A program made the position numbers and the translations under genes. The notes below the pieces were generated by a model that was not told the DNA's origin, did no database searches, and was given only the letters and a program-made list of their open reading frames with translations. 64,000 nucleotides of DNA from Cryptomeria japonica (lineage: Eukaryota; Streptophyta; Pinopsida; Cupressales; Cupressaceae): the NCBI RefSeq assembly GCF_030272615.1, contig NC_081414.1, forward strand, positions 522,106,185-522,170,184, in the 5' to 3' direction. Shown one piece after another: positions 58,297-64,000 of this stretch (within the stretch, counting starts at the first letter, position 1; each line of letters opens with the position of its first letter).

Positions 58297-61200
58297 ACTA
58301 TCAAGGAATCCTGCCCTCAGGCTTCCAAATGAAGGTAATATCTTGGGACATCAGAGGCCTAAATGGTCTCAATAAACAGGATATATTAAGGAACCTCATT
58401 CAAGATCAAAATCTAGATATTATCCTAGTTCAGGAAACCAAAATGATTAAAGAGAAAGTGGAGAAATTAAAGTTTTTCAAAAATGGAGGGGCTTGTGGTA
58501 GTAGCTCGAATGGAGCCTCTGGAGGGGTTGTTGTATTCTAGAATAAAAGCACAACCTCTGGAGATATGATTCATGTTGATGGCAATATTTTATCCCTAAA
58601 AGCTAAAAGCATCTTTGATGGTAAGGAATTTGTTATCACTAATATCTATGCCCCTAACTCCAAATCCGCTAGAAGCAAATTCTAGAATAAAATTCACCAT
58701 AAAAGAAATTCCTTCCCTCTGAACAGCTAGGTTGTGATGGGAGATTTCAATACTCCTCTGCAAGACATTGAAAAATTTGGAGGTAGTCAAGCTCAACTAG
58801 ATAGCAGATCTGACCTGATGGACTTTATTAATGACAATGCTCTCATTGATATGGATCTCAACGGGGCTTCCTACACTTGGTCTAACTGAAGGGATGGTGA
58901 AGATCTCATCCAAGTAAGACTTGATAGATCCCTTCTTTCTAATAATTGGATTCTTTCTCATAGATGCTCCCTTTCTGTTATTAATAGAATTGGGTCATAC
59001 CATTATCCCATCTTTTTTGTTGTTGAGAATTTTAAGAATAATCAAAGATTCCCTTTTTGGTTCGAAAAGATGTGGACCTCCCACCCTAATCTTGAAAAAT
59101 CTATTGCTAACTGGTGGAATCTTGATATTAATGGAACTACCATGTATAAAGTTGCCAAAAAACTTAAAAACATCAAAACCAACATTAAGACTTGGAACAA
59201 GAAGGTCTTTGGTGATATCTTTGATTCAAAGAAAAAATTAAGGGAGGAACTAGACTAGATACAAAACTCAATTCAGAAAGAAGGCTACAAAAAGTATTCC
59301 AAAGCCATGGAAGATGATGTTCTAGTCAAAATCAACAACATTATTTCTAGGGAAGAAATCTATTAGAGGCAGAGATCTAGGGCTATATGGTTGAAGGCAG
59401 GGGACAGAAACACTAAATTTTTCCACATGACTTCTCTAAAACACAAGGTAGCAAATAGAATCACAAGATTGATTGTTGAAAATAGCACTCTACTTAATAA
59501 GGATGAAATCAGGGATGAAGCTATCAGATTCTTCAAGCAGCTTCTTTCTAGTAAAAAGGACATTGATCAAACCCACCAACTCAATTTGGTTAATATTATT
59601 CCTAAGGTCATTAACCCTATTCAGAATAAGGCCCTTACTACTATCCCGTCTACTGGAGAAATCAAAAAAGTTGTCTTTTCATTTCAAGTGGATAAAGCTC
59701 CAAGTCCTAATGGTTTCCCTATGTTTTTCTTCCAAGATTTCTGGCATATTGTGGGGGAAGACATGGTTAATGCGGTCAAAGAATTCTTTGGATCTAGAAG
59801 AACCCTTAAGGAACTTAACTCCACCTTTATAGCCTTAATCCCCAAAGTTGCTGGGGTGGACTCTATGGGAAACTTTAGGCCAATTAGCCTATGCAACTCT
59901 TTCTACAAAATCATATCCAAAGTTATGACCACTAGAATTTTGGCGGTGCTTCCCTTCATCATCTCTGAGGAGTAGAAAGGTTTTGTTCCTAGTAGGTAGA
60001 TCCTGGACTCAATTATTCTTGTTCATGAGAACATTCATTCCCTTAGTGCTACTAAAAAAGAAGGTTTCTTGATAAAGTTGGATTTGGTGAAGGTTTATGA
60101 TAGAGTAGAGTGGGATGTTCTCTTCAAAATCATGGGGGCCTTTGGTTTTGATGATAAGGTAACCAAAATAATCAGAGAATTGATCACTACTCCTATGTTC
60201 TCTATACTGGTTAATGGATCTCCTACAAAAAAATTTAAAACTTCAAGAGGGCTCAGACAAGGAGATCCCATATCTCCTATCCTTTTTACCATATTGGGTG
60301 AAAGTATGAGCAGATTGATTCATAATTTGAAACAAAGAAAAACTATCAAAGGTCTTCAACCTTCCTCCACTAATGTTTTTTGCACTCATCAACAGTTTGT
60401 TGATGACACTATTCTCATGGGTTATTCTTCAGTAAAGGAGGTTGATGCTTTCAAAACTTCTCTTAACTCCTATGCTTTGGCTACTGGTCAGCAAGTCAAT
60501 TGGGACAAATTGACTATGTACTTCCTAAATACTCCAGTCATAAGACAACATAAAATTGCTAAAATTATTGGGTGCAAAGTGGAAATGCTCCCCTCCACCT
60601 ATCTGGGCCTTCCCTTGGGGTTAGCTCCCCCAAATTCCTTCTGGAATATGCTTATTGATAAAATTAATAAAAGACTTCCTGGATGGAAAGGCTCAATGTT
60701 ATCTCAGGCTGGGAAACTGCAACTCCTTCAAGATAGTCTTCAAAATCTCCCTGTTTATGCACTCAGCCTGTTTGGTATCCTGGTTAAATTTGTTGAAGCA
60801 ATGGAAAGAATCCAGAAGAGATTTTTATGGTCGGGAGTGGAAGAAAAAAAGAGAATACCCTTGGTTGCCTGGGACAAAGTGTGTAGACCAAAGAACAAAG
60901 GGGGGTTGGGGATTAAACCTCTAAAAAACTTTAACAAAGCTCTTCTTGCTAAACAATTATGGAGAGCCTATGATACTAAGAAAGATTGGAATCAAATTTG
61001 GTTTGACAAATACATTCAGAATCAGACTATCCAAGGGGTCCTTAGCTCTAAAGATATCCCTGCTGGATCCTTCATCTGGAATAGCATTACCAAATCCATA
61101 AAATTGGCAAAAGCTGGGGCTAGATGGGTCCTTGGAAAAGGTGATAGAATAAGTTTTTGGGAAGACCCCTGGATGAAGAATGAAGCTCTTTATGATCAAA

Positions 61201-61648
61201 ACAATAGTCAAATTATTGAGGAGTGTAAAAGGAGGTTTGGGCTTATGGTATGTGACTATTGGAAGGAGGACAAGTGGGTTAGGCTTGATGACATCCATTC
61301 TGGATTTTCCTCTCTCCAGAAGGAGTTGTTGTCCTTTTCCCCTAACAAAGGCTATGATGATGTTTTCCTCTAGAAAAGTGATCCTAAAGGTGAATTTACG
61401 GTTGCCTCTGCCTATAAAAACACTTTTTCTCAAACCAACAATCCCATTTGGAGTAAAGTTTGGAACAATATTCTAATCCCTAAAGTCAACATTTTCTTTT
61501 GGCTTGCTTCTCGTAATAGCACCCTTACTCTTGACAATTTAATCCGAAGAGGTTTCAAATTCCCTAATAGATGTGAGCTATGCCAGAAGGAGGGGGAATC
61601 AGTTGATCATCTCTTTTTTCACTGCTCCTTTACCAGACAATATTTTCC
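58293..61648 (+). pseudogene. LINE ORF2: endonuclease and reverse transcriptase
   Basis: One frame throughout with about nine nonsense codons, nearly all TAG, and no visible frameshift. Endonuclease (58330-59030): VISWDIRGLNG (Asn of the usual SWN motif is Asp), LVQETKM, MGDFNTP, SYTWSN, and SYHYPI in place of SDHxPI. RT (about 59680-60520): GFPMFFFQDFW, LIPKVAGVDSMGNFRPISLC, IKLDLVKVYDRVEWD, GLRQGDPISPILF and QQFVDDTILMG at the active site. A long thumb/connection region follows, then the zinc-binding CELCQKEGESVDHLFFHC, where the frame is cut at FTRQ by the inversion. It continues at 45540 on the - strand. Confidence 0.94.
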
Positions 61649-64000
61649 CATATTGATTTAAACATAAAAGTTGATCCAATTCTCTAATTGATCTAAGCTT
61701 TCAAAAAGCATTGACAGAAAAATCACCGTTACCAGGTGAGTACAATACCACAATCTCAATGGCCCATTCGCCTATGTCTCAAAACAGAGGAAGATTATAA
61801 CTATACCATTTATTTTACAAATTGAAAATACCATTAACTCACCAACATTCCAAACAATACATTATTAATTTCCAATAGTATATCGTTTAAATGATCAAAA
61901 TATCCAATCATAAAATATTTCATTTACTTCTCAATTACTCAAATGATATGTTCTTGAATAAAATATTATTTAAAATAATCAATTAGTAAATATATCTTAT
62001 TTCAACAATTTTCCAATAAAATAATATTCTATTTTTTTTTAAAAACAATACTTCCTCAATTAGACAAATACCCAGATTAACTATTAATTAAGGTATATAT
62101 ATTTATTAATCCAAGATTAATAAAATATAACCAATTAATATTTAATTGCGAAATTAGCAATTCTAGAATTTAATTAGAAAAAGTGCGTTAATCATAAAAT
62201 GAAATCTGAATATTAATTAACATATATATTCCATTATACAATTAATTAATATCAAATTAATCATAAATTATAATTTATGCCACATTAATCATAATTAAAA
62301 ACTTAATTAAAAATTAACATTAAATAATATTAAAATATTATATATATTTTTTTGATTAAAAAAATACATTAAAAAAAATGTTCTTTTATAAACTAAAAAA
62401 AAACATTTATATGGGGGAGGGTACCCACGTGGACCCCCACGTGGCCCCCCCCCTTGGGAGCTCATGCTTCCCCTTGGGGAAGCGCTGCTTCCTAATGGGA
62501 GCACGCAGCCCCCATGGGAGCACTGCTGTTCCCAAACCCCCATGGGAGTGCTGCTATTCCCAAAGGGAGCACGCAGCCCCCATGGGAGCACTGCTGTTCC
62601 CAAAGGGAGCACGTAGCCCCCATGGGAAGCGCTGCCACCCAAAGGGACATGCAACACCCCTCCACGTGGTGGGGAACTCTCCCACGTGGTTGGGATTTCA
62701 CATTTCAAATTATTATTATTATTTTTTCTTTCTAAAATAAATTACTGTGTATAAACACAGTTAAAAATAAAATAAACAGTCCCAATTTCCAACAACGTAG
62801 GTTTTTTTTTTTATATATATATATATATTTAAATATATTTACTGTCAAAACACACACAGTAAAAAAATACAGTCTCCCAGAGACTTTAAAATAATCTTTT
62901 TTTTTTTTAAACAATACTCAGAAATTTCATGAGAATAGATTGGGAATAATTTCCAGAATATGAGAGGTATTCAAAATTGGAAGGATTTGTTGGAATAACC
63001 CACCAAATAAATAATCTTTTTGGGTATAATAGAACTCATTTCTCACACAAAGATCCAACAATAAGCCAATCTTTAACTTATTTCCACAATAATTCTAAGT
63101 CTTGAGAAAAACAATGGAGAATTTAAAACCAAATAGCATGAAGAACATCCAATGCCCTTTTTTAAAAAAAATTTAAACAATAACTAATTGATAACCAAAA
63201 TTCCTACCTCAATAAGCATTCCTGGAAAGGATCTGATGAAGAGCCCCAACCTACAGCTCAAGAAATCCTTCTCCTTTCAAAATCCCCAAATCTTTCATCC
63301 AAAATATTTTCCAAAAATATATTTTTCTCCAAAAAATTCAATCCCCAATATTTTCCAAAAGTCTAGGTTATATGGAAAAGTTTGACCAAAAAATTTCATT
63401 TTTGGATTTAAAATTTTTATTTAAAATAAATCTCAAAAATCTTTATTTTCCAACTATATCAATAAATTAAATTGCTTTTCAATTCAAAATTGATTTTCTC
63501 AATTAATTCAATTTAACCTTTCTATTTCCAAAATGCCAAGAAGATAAAATTAATTCTATTTCAATTAAAATTAAATCTTTCTTTTCATAAGTATAAACAT
63601 AACAAATTTAATCATTAAAATTAACTATTTAATTGAACTTGCTCCCAATTTAAAATCGAGCAATTCAAATTAAGGATAATCACATAAAGAAACCTTGTTT
63701 AATCTAGTCCATTAATCTTTAATGCACAAACACATATTTAAACAAATTAAAGATTAAGGATTAATTACTCAATTTAACCATACACACAACACACGCAAAC
63801 CAAGAAGGTCAACTAGACAGATGACTCACAAACCCAACCAAAAGGGAATACCAACGATGACTAACAATGCTCACTTGATCACGACTATGGTCAAACGAGG
63901 TTATCACGACCACCTAATCCAACTCTAAGGATTAAGGAGGTACACTCAACCTGTGAATCAAGCTGAAGACGAACCTCGCACTCATGCGGCGTTGTACCTG
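61649..64000 (-). repeat. G2 5' LTR, left-hand part (LTR-A), inverted
   Basis: The reverse complement of the G2 LTR from its position 52607 back to about 50186, running off the window about 240 bp before the LTR start. It contains the counterpart of the (TA) run and the GC-rich block (62420-62695). Its break is complementary to LTR-B at 45541. No genes. Confidence 0.9.
62420..62695. repeat. GC-rich 40-bp tandem repeats with four CACGTG boxes
   Basis: Units of 40 bp start at 62497, 62565 and 62605, with a 28-bp shortened unit between the first two. Each has GGGAGCACGCAGCCCCCAT then GGGAGCACTGCTGTTCCC. CACGTG palindromes lie at 62426, 62438, 62663 and 62683, two on each side. This may be the enhancer/promoter of the LTR; that is inference. 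Confidence 0.85.

Larger units (their letters stand above)
56522..61648 (+). mobile_element. Younger LINE (L1-type), 5' part
   Basis: It starts after the target duplication 56507-56521 and runs through ORF1 and most of ORF2 to the inversion breakpoint. With 45540-42617 (- strand) it makes a full-length element of about 8 kb. Endonuclease of the apurinic type, RT without LTRs and C-terminal RNase H define a plant L1-like LINE. Confidence 0.9.

Overview
This is plant nuclear DNA made almost entirely of transposable elements. I see no host protein gene, rRNA, CRISPR array or bacterial-type operon. Met-tRNA primer-binding sites, CCHC Gag knuckles, Copia and Gypsy Pol domains, an L1-type LINE and a tRNA-derived SINE all point to a land plant with a large genome. 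A gymnosperm is my guess from the style of the elements; the sequence does not prove it. Nearly every ORF is broken, mostly by TAG stops, so the elements are old or silenced copies.

Layout, left half. An old Copia element (C4, + strand; 22418-22526 and 39354-40105) is the oldest host layer. A second Copia, C1 (- strand, body 16540-21136, 5' LTR 21137-22417), sits in it. C1's own 3' LTR is cut into pieces by three later insertions: Copia C0 (+, ending at 2473), a gag-only element N1 (-, 3221 to about 8545) and a Gypsy element G1 (+, 8580-16301). C4 also received a non-autonomous LTR element E (-, 22527-39348, target duplication GAACA). E contains Copia C2 (-, 26722-36046, duplication CTTCC), and C2's 3' LTR contains a 2.6 kb solo LTR (27216-29843, duplication CCTTC). 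That is four levels, each of the three inner ones closed by its own 5-bp duplication. A SINE (40110-40302, 10-bp duplication) lies across the end of C4.

Layout, right half. Two related LINEs and a giant-LTR Gypsy-like element (G2) are scrambled by what reads as one balanced 16.1 kb inversion, 45541-61648. Undoing it on paper gives one full-length LINE of about 8 kb (56522-61648 plus 45540-42617 on the - strand) with a 15-nt target duplication, nested in an older LINE of the same family (54315-56521 plus 42616-41855), and one complete 5' LTR of G2 (61649 to beyond 64000, plus 45541-47245). G2 has LTRs of about 4.4 kb around only 2.7 kb of non-coding interior.

The most unusual biology is in the LINE family. 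After ORF1 (DUF4283-like plus knuckle) and ORF2 (endonuclease, reverse transcriptase, zinc-binding region, RNase H), both copies carry a third ORF of about 600 codons. It starts inside the last 14 nt of ORF2 in both. ORF3 has an N-terminal globular region, an acidic linker and a C-terminal coiled coil. The pol-less LTR element E has an accessory ORF with the same layout and a similar short motif, which suggests that two different classes of retroelement carry the same kind of accessory protein.
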